Of a stretch of DNA of 64,000 nt, positions 55,681 through 64,000 are shown in pieces. This DNA comes from Pseudomonadota bacterium (GTDB lineage: Bacteria > Pseudomonadota > Alphaproteobacteria > GCA-2746255). Location: the NCBI GenBank assembly GCA_040752895.1, contig JBFMHN010000003.1, positions 1-64,000 on the forward strand, given 5' to 3'. Under the pieces are notes generated by a model, which did no database searches, had not been told where the DNA came from, and was given only the letters and a program-made list of their open reading frames with translations. Numbering within the stretch: position 1 is the first letter of the stretch; every line of letters starts with the position of its first letter. A program made the translations under genes and the position numbers.

Positions 55681-56816
55681 TCAACGTTGTCATCGCGGGG
55701 TATGTGCGGTCTCCCTTCGCTCTTGCAAACAAGGGCGCGCTCGGGAAAGTCCGACCGGACGATCTTCTCGCCCAGGTCATCAAGGGGCTGGTCGAAAAGA
55801 CAAAAATTCGCCCGGAAGACATTGAGGATCTGATCGTTGGGTGCGCCTTCCCGGAAGGTGAGCAGGGGCTGAACATCGCTCGTCTCGCCGTTTTCCTGGC
55901 GGGTCTTCCGATCACGGTTTCCGGCGTGACGGTGAACCGTTTCTGCGGCTCCTCGATGCAGGCCATTCACATGGCGGCGGGTGCTATCCAGATGAACGCG
56001 GGCGAGGCCTTCATCTGCGCCGGGGTCGAATCGATGACCCGTGTTCCCATGGGGGGCTTCAACCCGCTTCTTAATCCAGGCCTCTACGAATCCTATCCCC
56101 AGGCCTACATCTCGATGGGGGAAACGGCCGAAAAGGTCGCTGCCCTCTATCGGCTTTCCCGCCAGGAGCAGGACGCCTTTTCGGTTGCGAGCCAGAAGAA
56201 GGCCGCGGCCGCACAGGCCGCCGGCAAGTTTATCGACGAGATCGTGCCGATCCAAGGCAAGGAAGGCACGGTCGTGAAGGACGGCTGCATCCGGGCCGAG
56301 ACGACACTGGAAGCGCTCGCCGGTCTGAAACCCGCCTTCGACCAGGCCGGCACGGTGACCGCCGGCACCGCGTCCCCGCTAACGGATGGGGCTTCTGCCG
56401 TTCTCGTCTGCAGCGAGGCCTATGCCAACAAGGCGGGCCTCGCGCCGACCGCCAGGATCAAGAGCATCGCCACGTCCGGCTGCAAGCCGGAGATCATGGG
56501 CATCGGCCCGGTCGGCGCGACGAAGAAGGCGCTCCAGCGCGCGGGTCTTTCCGCCGGCGACCTCGACGTCATCGAGCTGAACGAAGCCTTCGCCTCCCAG
56601 GCGCTTGCCAGCATCCGGGATCTTGGCCTCGATGAGGCCCGGATCAACCTCGACGGCGGCGCCATCGCACTCGGTCATCCCCTGGGCGCCACCGGTGCGC
56701 GCATCACCGGCAAGGCGGCCCAGCTTCTGAAGCGGGAAGGGGGCCGCTACGCCCTTGCCACCCAATGCATCGGCGGCGGCCAGGGCATCGCCACCATTCT
56801 GGAGGCCATGCCATGA
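55677..56816 (+). CDS. fadA: Acetyl-CoA acyltransferase (thiolase)
   Basis: Last step of beta-oxidation: cleaves 3-ketoacyl-CoA to acetyl-CoA. The 379-aa thiolase has the nucleophile C90 in NRFCGSSMQA, NEAFA, GHPLGATGAR and the second cysteine in CIGGGQG. Coupled to fadD and to the next gene by 4-base overlaps. Confidence 0.95.
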   Translation: MINVVIAGYVRSPFALANKGALGKVRPDDLLAQVIKGLVEKTKIRPEDIEDLIVGCAFPEGEQGLNIARLAVFLAGLPITVSGVTVNRFCGSSMQAIHMAAGAIQMNAGEAFICAGVESMTRVPMGGFNPLLNPGLYESYPQAYISMGETAEKVAALYRLSRQEQDAFSVASQKKAAAAQAAGKFIDEIVPIQGKEGTVVKDGCIRAETTLEALAGLKPAFDQAGTVTAGTASPLTDGASAVLVCSEAYANKAGLAPTARIKSIATSGCKPEIMGIGPVGATKKALQRAGLSAGDLDVIELNEAFASQALASIRDLGLDEARINLDGGAIALGHPLGATGARITGKAAQLLKREGGRYALATQCIGGGQGIATILEAMP

Positions 56817-59140
56817 CGGCGATCGAAAGGGTCGCCGTCATCGGTGCCGGCGTCATGGGTTCCGGCATCGCCGCCCAGGTGGCGAACGCCGGGAAAGAAG
56901 TCTTGCTGCTCGACATTGTGCCGAAGGGGGCCGACAACCGGAACGCCATCGCCGAGGGGGCGATCGCCCGGATGCTCAAGACCGACCCCGCGCCCTTCAT
57001 GCACAAACAAAACGCGAAGCGGATCACGCCCGGCAACACGGAGGACCATCTCGACCGCTTGGCCGAATGCGATTGGATCATCGAGGCCGTCATCGAGAAG
57101 CTGGACATCAAGCAGGACCTCTACCGCCGGATCGAGAAGGTTCGAAAACTCGGCGCGATCGTTTCTTCGAACACTTCGACCATTCCGCTTTCCGTTCTCA
57201 CCCGCGACATGCCGGAAAGCTTCCGCCGCGATTTTCTGATCACCCATTTTTTCAACCCCCCTCGTTACATGCGTCTTCTCGAAGTCGTCGCCGGCAAGGA
57301 AACGCGGGCGGAAGCAGTTTCGGCCATGCGCGCCTTCGCGGATATCGCGCTTGGAAAAAGCGTTGTCGATTGCAGGGACACGCCGGGCTTCATCGCGAAC
57401 CGCATTGGTACTTTCTGGCTTCAGTGCAGTGTCGTGGAGGCGATGGATGGCGGGCTTGCGATCGAGGAGGCGGATGCCGTCGTAGGTCCACCCATGGGAT
57501 TCCCCAAGACCGGCGTCTTCGGGCTTCTCGATCTGGTCGGGCTCGACCTCATGCCCCACGTCCTGAACGGGCTGGCGGATGCACTGCCGAAGGAAGACGC
57601 CTTTCAGGCCATCTATCGCAAACCCGAGATGATCGAACGGATGATCGCCCAAGGCTATACCGGCCGGAAGGGAAAGGGCGGGTTCTACCGCATCGATAAA
57701 GCGTCCGGCAAAAAGGTCAAACAGGCGATGGACCTGCAAAGCGGCGAATACCGGCGGGCGGCGAAGCCGAAATTTACAAGCGTCAAGACGGCCCGCAAGC
57801 AAGGCTTGCGGGCAGTCGTCGAACACCCCGACAAGGGCGGCCGGTACGCCTGGCGCGTGCTTTCGCAAACCTTGAGCTACGCCGCTTCCCTGGTGCCGGA
57901 GATCGCCGACGACATCGCCGCTATCGATGAGGCCATGCGGCTTGGCTACAATTGGAAGCAAGGCCCCTTCGAGATGCTCGACAGGCTAGGCCCCGCCTGG
58001 TTTAGCGGAAGGCTTGCGGCCGAGGGTCTTCCGGTTCCGCCCTTTCTTGCGAAGGCGGGCCGCCGTTCCTTCTACCGGGTGGAGAACGGCCGGCGTCAAC
58101 GCCTGGCGCTGGACGGGACCTATCGCGACATGGTCCGGCCGGCCGGTGTCGTCATGCTGGCCGACATCAAGCTTCGTTCGAAGCCGATTGTTGCGAACCG
58201 CTCGGCGAGCCTCTGGGACATCGGCGATGGCGTGGCCTGCCTCGAATTCCATTCCAAGATGAATTCGCTCAACCTCGGGATACTCGCGATGGTTCGCAAG
58301 GTCGCGGCGCTGGTGCCGGGTCGTTACAAGGCGCTTGTCGTCTATAACGAAGGCAGCAATTTTTCGGTCGGCGCCAATCTGGCGTTGCTGCTGGTTCCCG
58401 CCATGCTGCGCTTGGCGCCCTTGATCGGTTGGATGGTCGGCCGGGGACAGCGGGCGTTCAAGGCGCTCAAATACGCGCCCTTCCCTGTCGTCGGCGCGCC
58501 CTCCGGCATGGCGCTCGGCGGGGGTTGCGAGGCGCTCCTGCATTGCGACACCATCCAGGCCCATGCCGAAACCTATATGGGTCTTGTTGAGCCCGCCGTC
58601 GGGCTTATCCCCGGCTGGGGCGGCTGCAAGGAGATGCTGACGCGCTGGTGGGTCAAGCCGCACCGTCCCGGCGGTCCGATGCCGCCGGTCGCCAAGGTCT
58701 TCGAGACGGTCAGCACGGCGACCGTCGCGAAATCGGCGGCGGAGGCGAAAGCGTACCTTTTCTTGCGGCCCGAGGATGGCATCACCATGAACCGCTATCG
58801 GCTGCTGGCCGACGCCAAGGCCAAGGCGCTCGCGTTGGTTGCCGGCTATCGGCCGCCACTGTCGGTTGCGCTTGCGCTGCCGGGGCCAAGTGCCCGGGCG
58901 GCGATGGAACTCGCCGTTCACGACTTTCGCCGGCGCGGGCTTGCGACCGCCTACGACACGGTGGTGGCCGGCGCTTTGGCCGGGGTCTTGAGCGGTGGCG
59001 CGACCGACGTTACGGAAACCCTAGGCGAGGACGACCTCTTGACGCTCGAACGCAGGGCCTTCACTCGCCTTGCCTGTCGCTCAGGCACCGTCGCGCGCAT
59101 CGTGCACATGCTGAAGACCGGGAAACCGCTGCGCAACTGA
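56813..59140 (+). CDS. fadB: 3-hydroxyacyl-CoA dehydrogenase / enoyl-CoA hydratase fusion
   Basis: Middle steps of beta-oxidation. In the 775-aa protein the dehydrogenase comes first: NAD motif GAGVMGSGIA (11-20), SSNTSTIPLS, HFFNPPRYM and two C-terminal HCDH domains (to about 420). A crotonase-type domain follows at about 480-700 (NSLNLGIL, NFSVGANL, ALGGGCEALLHCD). This order is opposite to E. coli FadB. Catalytic glutamates of the hydratase were not fully verified (EPAVGLIPGWGG is present). Confidence 0.92.
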   Translation: MTAIERVAVIGAGVMGSGIAAQVANAGKEVLLLDIVPKGADNRNAIAEGAIARMLKTDPAPFMHKQNAKRITPGNTEDHLDRLAECDWIIEAVIEKLDIKQDLYRRIEKVRKLGAIVSSNTSTIPLSVLTRDMPESFRRDFLITHFFNPPRYMRLLEVVAGKETRAEAVSAMRAFADIALGKSVVDCRDTPGFIANRIGTFWLQCSVVEAMDGGLAIEEADAVVGPPMGFPKTGVFGLLDLVGLDLMPHVLNGLADALPKEDAFQAIYRKPEMIERMIAQGYTGRKGKGGFYRIDKASGKKVKQAMDLQSGEYRRAAKPKFTSVKTARKQGLRAVVEHPDKGGRYAWRVLSQTLSYAASLVPEIADDIAAIDEAMRLGYNWKQGPFEMLDRLGPAWFSGRLAAEGLPVPPFLAKAGRRSFYRVENGRRQRLALDGTYRDMVRPAGVVMLADIKLRSKPIVANRSASLWDIGDGVACLEFHSKMNSLNLGILAMVRKVAALVPGRYKALVVYNEGSNFSVGANLALLLVPAMLRLAPLIGWMVGRGQRAFKALKYAPFPVVGAPSGMALGGGCEALLHCDTIQAHAETYMGLVEPAVGLIPGWGGCKEMLTRWWVKPHRPGGPMPPVAKVFETVSTATVAKSAAEAKAYLFLRPEDGITMNRYRLLADAKAKALALVAGYRPPLSVALALPGPSARAAMELAVHDFRRRGLATAYDTVVAGALAGVLSGGATDVTETLGEDDLLTLERRAFTRLACRSGTVARIVHMLKTGKPLRN

Positions 59141-59164
59141 ACCAATCACCAAAAGGACGCCGCC

Positions 59165-61582
59165 ATGGAAACCTTGCTGGTAGCATTCGGTATAACCCTG
59201 CTTTTAGGCTTTCTCTATGTCGGGAAAGGCTATTGGGCCTGGGTTTCCTTCGGCGCGGCGCTGTTGCTCGCCTGGTTTGCGGCAAGCCCGGAGCCCGCCA
59301 CCCCTTTCGGCATCGTCGCGGGCCTTTTCTTCGCCGTCGCCTTTCTTTTCGGGCGTTCCGCGCTCCGCCGTCCGGTCGTTTCGTTGCCTGTCATGCGGTT
59401 CATGGGAAAGGTGCTGCCCAAGGTGGGGGATACGGAACGCATCGCGCTCGAAGCGGGAACCGTGTGGTGGGATGGCGAGATCTTTTCCGGCAACCCCGAC
59501 TGGCAGAAGCTTATCCGTTTTCAGTCGCAACCGCTGACGGAGCGGGAGCGCGCTTTTCTCGACGGGCCGGTCGAAGAGCTTTGCGCCATGCTCGACGACT
59601 GGGAGATCGCTCAAGGGCGGGATGTCCCGCCGAAGGTTTGGGACTTCCTGAAGCAACACCGTTTTCTGGGCATGATCATCCCCGAGGCGTATGGCGGGCT
59701 CGGCTTCTCGGCCATTGCCCATTCCGCCGTCGTCACGAAGATTTCCAGCCGAAGCGGTGCCGCCGCCGTCGTCGTGATGGTGCCAAATTCCTTGGGCCCG
59801 GGTGAGCTTCTTCTCCATTACGGAACGGAAGAACAAAAGAACCATTACCTGCCGCGCCTGGCGCGGGGCGAGGAAATCCCCTGCTTCGCGTTAACCGAGC
59901 CGACGGCGGGAAGCGACGCCGCTTCCATGACCAGTTCCGGCACTGTCTGCCGCGGCACCTATGAGGGAAAGGAGGTGCTTGGCATCCGCTTGAACTGGCG
60001 AAAGCGCTATATCACGCTTGCTCCCATCGCCACGGTCGTCGGGCTTGCCTTCCGCTGTTACGACCCGGACGGCCTTCTCGGGAACGAAAAAGACCTCGGT
60101 ATCACCTGCGCCCTCATCCCCAGAAGCTTGCCGGGGATCGAAATCGGCGCCCGCCACGATCCGATGGGGGTGCCGTTCCCGAATGGGCCGGTCTTCGGGA
60201 GGGACGCGTTTATCCCGCTCGACTTCGTGATTGGCGGCCGGGACGGCATAGGCCATGGCTGGCGGATGCTGATGGAAAGTTTGGCGGCGGGGCGTTCGGT
60301 TTCGCTCCCTTCGCTTTCGATCGGCGCGGCCCAGATGGCGACCCGTGTCGCCGGCGCCTACGGGACCGTCCGCGAACAGTTCAACCTGCCCATCGGCCGT
60401 CTCGAGGGTATCGAGGAACCGCTCGCCCGGATCGCCGGCTTTACGTACCTGATGGATGCTGCGCGAAAATTAACCTGCGGCGCCGTGGATGCCGGCGAGA
60501 AGCCGGCCGTCCTTTCCGCCATCGTTAAGGCATATCTCACCAATGGCATGCGGGGTGTGCTCAACGACGCGATGGATATTCGGGCCGGTGCGGAAATTTG
60601 CCGTGGGCCGAAGAACATTCTGGGACGCGCTTTTACGGCCGTTCCCATCGCGATCACGGTCGAAGGGGCGAACATCCTGACCCGCTCGCTTATCGTCTAC
60701 GGCCAGGGTGCCGTGCGCGCCCACCCCTTCGTTCGCGAGGAGATGGAAGCCGTGGCGGGCCTAGACCTTGCTCGTTTCGACCGCGCCTTCTTCGGGCACG
60801 TCAATTTTGCGTTTCGGAATCTTGCTCGCGCCTTCTTGCTGGGCGTGACTGGCGCGCGCTTTATGGCGGCGCCGGTTTCCGGTCCCTCGGCCGATTACTA
60901 CCGTACGCTGACTCGCCTAAGCGCCGCCTTCGCCCTGATTTCGGATGCCGCCCTTGCCATATTCGGTGGCGACCTCAAGCGTCGCGAGAAGGTCGGCGGC
61001 CGTCTGGCCGATGCGTTGGCCTGGCAGTACCTGGCCGCGGCTACCCTCAAGCGCTTCGAGGACGAAGGGCAGCCCACCCGCGACACGGCGGTCATGCGCT
61101 GGTCGGCAGAGCTCGCTCTCGCCAAGATCGAGACGGCGTTGTGCGAGGTTCTCGATAACCTTCCCAGCAAACCGATAGCCGTGTTCTTGAGGCTTGCAAC
61201 CTTCCCGTGGGGGAGGACCCTGCGTCCGCCGCGGGATACTCTCGGCGGCGAGGTTGCGGCGGCCATTCTGGACGATGGCGAACTGCGCCGGCATTTGACA
61301 TCCGATATCTACATACCCTCCAGCCAGGAGGAAGGGCTGGGTGCGCTAGAGGCAGCGCTCGTTAAAATCGTCGCGGCGCAGCCGGCCAGGGCGAAACTCA
61401 AACGGGCGTTCCGCGAAGGCCGCCTGCAAGGCGATTCCGCCGTCGATCGTGAAGCGGCCGTCACGGCCGGAATCCTCACCGAGACCGAACGGCGAGAGCT
61501 GGATAAGGCCGACGCGGCGCGTGAAGCGGTCATCCAGGTCGACGTGTTCGCGCCCGGCGACTACGCCTCGCTCAAGGGGTAG
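59165..61582 (+). CDS. fadE: Acyl-CoA dehydrogenase, FadE type
   Basis: First oxidation of acyl-CoA in beta-oxidation. The 805-aa protein has two N-terminal hydrophobic segments (about 3-60), an ACAD domain (about 110-520) with TEPTAGSDAASM and GAYGTVREQFNLPIG, and a C-terminal DUF1974-type region, the large FadE form. It starts 24 bases after the fadB stop with AAGGA upstream. The inner-membrane location is inferred from the N-terminus. Confidence 0.93.
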   Translation: METLLVAFGITLLLGFLYVGKGYWAWVSFGAALLLAWFAASPEPATPFGIVAGLFFAVAFLFGRSALRRPVVSLPVMRFMGKVLPKVGDTERIALEAGTVWWDGEIFSGNPDWQKLIRFQSQPLTERERAFLDGPVEELCAMLDDWEIAQGRDVPPKVWDFLKQHRFLGMIIPEAYGGLGFSAIAHSAVVTKISSRSGAAAVVVMVPNSLGPGELLLHYGTEEQKNHYLPRLARGEEIPCFALTEPTAGSDAASMTSSGTVCRGTYEGKEVLGIRLNWRKRYITLAPIATVVGLAFRCYDPDGLLGNEKDLGITCALIPRSLPGIEIGARHDPMGVPFPNGPVFGRDAFIPLDFVIGGRDGIGHGWRMLMESLAAGRSVSLPSLSIGAAQMATRVAGAYGTVREQFNLPIGRLEGIEEPLARIAGFTYLMDAARKLTCGAVDAGEKPAVLSAIVKAYLTNGMRGVLNDAMDIRAGAEICRGPKNILGRAFTAVPIAITVEGANILTRSLIVYGQGAVRAHPFVREEMEAVAGLDLARFDRAFFGHVNFAFRNLARAFLLGVTGARFMAAPVSGPSADYYRTLTRLSAAFALISDAALAIFGGDLKRREKVGGRLADALAWQYLAAATLKRFEDEGQPTRDTAVMRWSAELALAKIETALCEVLDNLPSKPIAVFLRLATFPWGRTLRPPRDTLGGEVAAAILDDGELRRHLTSDIYIPSSQEEGLGALEAALVKIVAAQPARAKLKRAFREGRLQGDSAVDREAAVTAGILTETERRELDKADAAREAVIQVDVFAPGDYASLKG

Positions 61583-61599
61583 GGGAAGGCTTCCCCGTC

Positions 61600-62151
61600 T
61601 CAGGCCACTTTCGACCACGCCGCCTTCGCGAAGGCGGCATCGAGAGGCGTCTTCGCCATGTGGTTGGTGTAGTTGGAAAGCGTCTTCATGCCGACGCCAA
61701 GGATCACCTCCAGGATCGTGGCCTGCGTGTAACCGGCCGCGAGAAAAGATCGAACCTCTTCCTCCGACGGCCATCCGCGCGAGCGAACGACGGAAACGGT
61801 GAAGGCGCGCAACGCCTCCAGTTTTTTATCGGGTATGGCAACCCCATTCCGGAGCGCTTCGATAACTTTACTTGGCACTTCCTTCATCTCGGCGATGACG
61901 CTATGGGCGGAAACGCAGTAGATGCAGGCGTTTTCCAGGCTCACCGAGAGCAGAACAACCTGTTGTTCGGTGGGGCTCAACGACGTTTCCGAGAAAAGCG
62001 ACCCAAGCGTTGTGTAAGCCTTCAATAGCGCCGGAGATTCCGCCATGATGCCAAGCAGATTCGGAACGAAACCATAGGCCTTCTTGGCCGTCTCCAAAAC
62101 CTCCCGCGCTTTCGCGGGGGCCGTTTCCGGTGTGTGCACCTTGTAGGCCAT
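61600..62151 (-). CDS. Carboxymuconolactone decarboxylase / AhpD-like protein
   Basis: A 183-aa protein of the CMD family. The redox motif CIYC (about 76-79) with VSAHS following gives the AhpD-type Cys-X2-Cys...His site, so peroxidase or disulfide activity is plausible. LEVILGVGMKTLSNYTNH is typical of the C-terminus. The ATG at 62149-62151 follows AAGGAG by eight bases, better than the GTG at 62160. It converges on fadE and may belong with the redox genes to its right. Confidence 0.88.
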   Translation of the reverse strand: MAYKVHTPETAPAKAREVLETAKKAYGFVPNLLGIMAESPALLKAYTTLGSLFSETSLSPTEQQVVLLSVSLENACIYCVSAHSVIAEMKEVPSKVIEALRNGVAIPDKKLEALRAFTVSVVRSRGWPSEEEVRSFLAAGYTQATILEVILGVGMKTLSNYTNHMAKTPLDAAFAKAAWSKVA

Positions 62152-62357
62152 CGTCCTCACTCCTTTGGGTTTATACGCGCCGGCCCTTTGCCGGGCTTCG
62201 ATTGGATATTGGATGCCGGTCGGGAAGCAGCCGTTTCAGATAAACGAAATCCACGTTCGACGCCGCGGACAATTTGTGGGTTCATCCTGAGACGCAAACC
62301 GAGCATGGGTGTGAAAAAAACAACCAGCCTCCATCGCGCCGGAAACTTGATGGGGGT

Positions 62358-62570
62358 CTAGAGCGAAAAAGCAGGGCTTTCCATGGCCGCTTCCTCGGCG
62401 GCCATCTCGTTCGCCTCGCAAGAGGCGCAAAGGTTGACCAGTCTTCCCCCGCAGGGGCAGTCCTCGATGTCGGGGTCTGGGTGGTGGGCCAGGATGCGCG
62501 CGGTCGAGGCTGCGACCTCGATTCCGCTCTGAAGGCAGATCTCACAGAGATCCTTTTTCTCCGGTGACAT
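62358..62570 (-). CDS. Small six-cysteine protein
   Basis: A 70-aa protein with three cysteine pairs: CEIC (9-12), CPC (38-40) and CASC (48-51), probably a metal-binding (zinc or Fe-S) fold. GGAGGA stands four to five bases before the ATG at 62568-62570. The acidic C-terminus (EANEMAAEEAAMES) is unstructured. No family is recognised. It lies on the same strand as the CMD gene, which starts about 200 bases downstream. Confidence 0.6.
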   Translation of the reverse strand: MSPEKKDLCEICLQSGIEVAASTARILAHHPDPDIEDCPCGGRLVNLCASCEANEMAAEEAAMESPAFSL

Positions 62571-62780
62571 GCGATCCTCCAATGTTGGTGTATCTTGTAA
62601 ATACACGCTTATCAGAATAGCGTAAGAAAAGAAGACGGGGAAGGGCCGGGTTGATTGGTACGGATTTTCGCCAAATCCCGCCGCATTTAAAAAGCTTGGC
62701 TAGCAACTCGGTTCGGGTTGCCATCTTTTGCTAGAGTAGGCTTCGGGAGCCTCGGTTTCCTGGAGGCGGCGAATGAAAGC

Positions 62781-62870
62781 ATGAGAAGTTTAATGATTTC
62801 CCGATTCAGATTTACGATTGTGGCGGCCATTTTCGCCATCCTGTGGTGGCTGGTGGCGAATTATTTTTAG
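62781..62870 (+). CDS. 29-residue membrane microprotein
   Basis: The frame ATG 62781 to TAG 62870 encodes MRSLMISRFRFT followed by a single hydrophobic helix (IVAAIFAILWWLVANYF). A GGAGG at 62762-62766 precedes a tiny frame ATG AAA GCA TGA at 62773-62784 whose stop overlaps this start as ATGA, so expression by coupling is possible. It lies 32 bases before the rhodanese start. Reality is supported by hydrophobicity and context only. Confidence 0.4.
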   Translation: MRSLMISRFRFTIVAAIFAILWWLVANYF

Positions 62871-62902
62871 AGTCCGTTTCAAGCGTTCTGGGAAGTAAGC
62901 TT

Positions 62903-63376
62903 GTGCCCAAGCGAAGGAAGAGATTTCTAAAAAAGGGAATTTTTTTGGTTTCCCTTTTTTTCGCGGTTACGGGCCTTGCCGCTGTCTATGCGGTGAAGAA
63001 CGAAATCGCGGGCTGGAGCATTGTTCCGAACATATCCCCCCAATCGCTGGCGCGGGAACTCGCCATTCGGCAGAAAGACATCGTGCTTTTTGACGTCAGG
63101 ACAGAGGCTGAATTTTTGGGAGGCCATCTAGCGAATGCAATTCGGGTTGATCCCGCCATCAAAGACGAGGCATTCCTGCGAAGGTATGGCGATCGACTTG
63201 CGGGAAAGACGGTGGTCTTTTATTGCAGAACAGGGGTGCGTAGCACGCGGCTTGCCTACCGCATCGAGGAAAATCTGAAGCGCATGCGCCTTGCGGAATT
63301 TTATAACCTTGCGGGAGGCGCCTACCGGTGGAAGGCCGAAGGGAATCCAATCGTGAAGGCAGATGTCGATGAATAA
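62903..63376 (+). CDS. Membrane-anchored rhodanese
   Basis: A 157-aa protein with a basic N-terminus, one membrane helix (about 10-32) and a rhodanese domain facing the periplasm. The active-site loop is CRTGVRS with a catalytic cysteine, and VLFDVRTEAEFLGGHLANAIRV is the entry motif. Start GTG at 62903, seven bases after GGAAG; a GTG at 62843 would add a segment overlapping the microprotein. It overlaps or abuts the methyltransferase gene (TAA 63374-63376, ribosome-binding site AAGGAA right behind). Sulfur transfer is likely, partner unknown. Confidence 0.8.
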   Translation: MPKRRKRFLKKGIFLVSLFFAVTGLAAVYAVKNEIAGWSIVPNISPQSLARELAIRQKDIVLFDVRTEAEFLGGHLANAIRVDPAIKDEAFLRRYGDRLAGKTVVFYCRTGVRSTRLAYRIEENLKRMRLAEFYNLAGGAYRWKAEGNPIVKADVDE

Positions 63377-63386
63377 GGAAAATGCC

Positions 63387-64000
63387 ATGAACGCCATAAA
63401 CGCGAACACAATGACGTTGGATAAAGACCGCGAGGTCTTGAGGCGTTACGCCGCTGCCTCGAAAGCCCGTGAGGAGGCGCTTTGCTGTCCGACGCAATAC
63501 GACACTGCTTACCTGAAGGTGCTGCCTCGGGAAATTCTCGAACGCGACTATGGCTGCGGCGATCCCACGCCTTACGTCCGCGAGGGCGAAACGGTCCTCG
63601 ATCTCGGCAGCGGCAGCGGCAAGACCTGCTACATACTTTCCCAGGTCGTGGGACCGAAGGGTTGCGTGATCGGCGTCGACTTCAACCCGGACATGTTGGC
63701 CTTGGCGGAAGGGTACCGGGCGGGAATCGCCCGGCGGATCGGGTGGGACAACGTCACCTTCCGAAGGGCGCGGATTCAGGATCTGCGGACGGACATCCCC
63801 CGTCTTGAGGCAAGAATCGCCGAGCATCCGATCGCAACCTATGCGGATTACGATGCCTTCGAGGCCTTTCGTCACCAGGCGATGGAAACGCCGTTGGTTG
63901 CGGACGACAGCGTGGACGTCATCGTTTCGAACTGCGTCCTGAATCTCGTCCATCCTGACGAGAAGAAAGACCTCTTTCGGGAAATGTACCGGGTTCTGAA
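63387..64000 (+). CDS. ArsM-like SAM methyltransferase (partial)
   Basis: Runs off the right edge; about 204 codons are seen. AAGGAA lies six bases before the ATG at 63387. Motif I is LDLGSGSGKTCY (near 74-85) and IGVDFNPDM follows. The N-terminus holds EALCCPTQYDTAYLKVLPREILERDYGCGDPTPY, a pattern I associate with arsenite-methyltransferase-like proteins in arsenosugar or seleno-type radical-SAM clusters. The arsenic link is from memory and needs a search. It is co-directional with the rhodanese gene. Confidence 0.78.
   Translation, partial: MNAINANTMTLDKDREVLRRYAAASKAREEALCCPTQYDTAYLKVLPREILERDYGCGDPTPYVREGETVLDLGSGSGKTCYILSQVVGPKGCVIGVDFNPDMLALAEGYRAGIARRIGWDNVTFRRARIQDLRTDIPRLEARIAEHPIATYADYDAFEAFRHQAMETPLVADDSVDVIVSNCVLNLVHPDEKKDLFREMYRVL

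Noticed and set aside
56747-57961. 404-codon frame antisense to the fadB-like gene
   Set aside because: Shadow of the dehydrogenase/hydratase gene.
58648-59805. 385-codon plus-strand frame across the fadB/fadE junction
   Set aside because: Overlaps two well-supported genes in another frame and is Arg/Gly-rich, as expected by chance at high GC.

Overview
The window looks like ordinary chromosome of an alphaproteobacterium, probably Rhodospirillales-like. Lineage cannot be fixed without a marker-gene search. Evidence includes a class I lysyl-tRNA synthetase, a circularly permuted two-piece tmRNA, SspB-alpha, CpdR, PhaR/PhaB, the metX-metW pair, and the chorismate mutase-hisC-tyrA order. DNA synthesis genes are the B12-dependent ribonucleotide reductase NrdJ and the flavin thymidylate synthase ThyX. 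Genes are tightly packed with many 4-base ATGA stop/start overlaps. Short AT-rich promoter islands interrupt otherwise GC-rich DNA.

Layout. 1-1.8 kb: the edge of a phage-like cluster on the minus strand (two coupled unknown genes, a terminator, and the first codons of another gene), divergent from an S24/LexA-like repressor with three matching inverted repeats between them. 1.8-6 kb: class I LysRS and a PAS-GGDEF-EAL protein preceded by two CtrA-like boxes. 6-9.2 kb: polyhydroxyalkanoate region (phaR, a coiled-coil gene overlapping a PhaC-type hydrolase out of frame, phaB). 9.2-18.5 kb: gloB, methyltransferase, metXW, chorismate mutase-hisC-tyrA-chaC, nrdJ. 18.7-27 kb: plsC-like acyltransferase, YdcF, HAD phosphatase, ftsEX, zinc-ribbon protein, cpdR, AsmA. 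27-30.7 kb: ssrA-sspB-tfoX-RHH on the minus strand, then thyX and apbC. 30.8-37 kb: hflKC, degP, DUF1015, miaA. 37-43.2 kb: ilvB-ilvN-ilvC, a TetR regulator with two operator-like sites, leuA. 43.2-48.8 kb: rod-shape operon mreBCD-mrdA-rodA. 48.8-51.2 kb: tRNA-Lys(CTT), an alpha/beta hydrolase, a cold-shock gene and a small lysine-rich protein. 51.4-61.6 kb: a fatty-acid gene run consisting of an acyltransferase-esterase fusion, fadD, thiolase, a HCDH/hydratase fusion and fadE. 61.6-64 kb: CMD protein, six-cysteine protein, 29-residue membrane peptide, membrane rhodanese and an ArsM-like methyltransferase cut by the window end.

How the parts connect. The fatty-acid run would convert fatty acids to acetyl-CoA, which the PHA genes could store. 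CpdR and the CtrA-like boxes point to cell-cycle control. ssrA and sspB lie next to each other and would act in the same ClpXP tagging pathway. The most unusual items are the 209-base out-of-frame overlap in the PHA locus with an ATT start behind a strong ribosome-binding site, the triple-operator S24 switch beside phage-like genes, the ssrA-sspB-tfoX-RHH cluster, and the acyltransferase-esterase fusion heading the beta-oxidation genes. No insertion sequence, CRISPR array or rRNA was seen.
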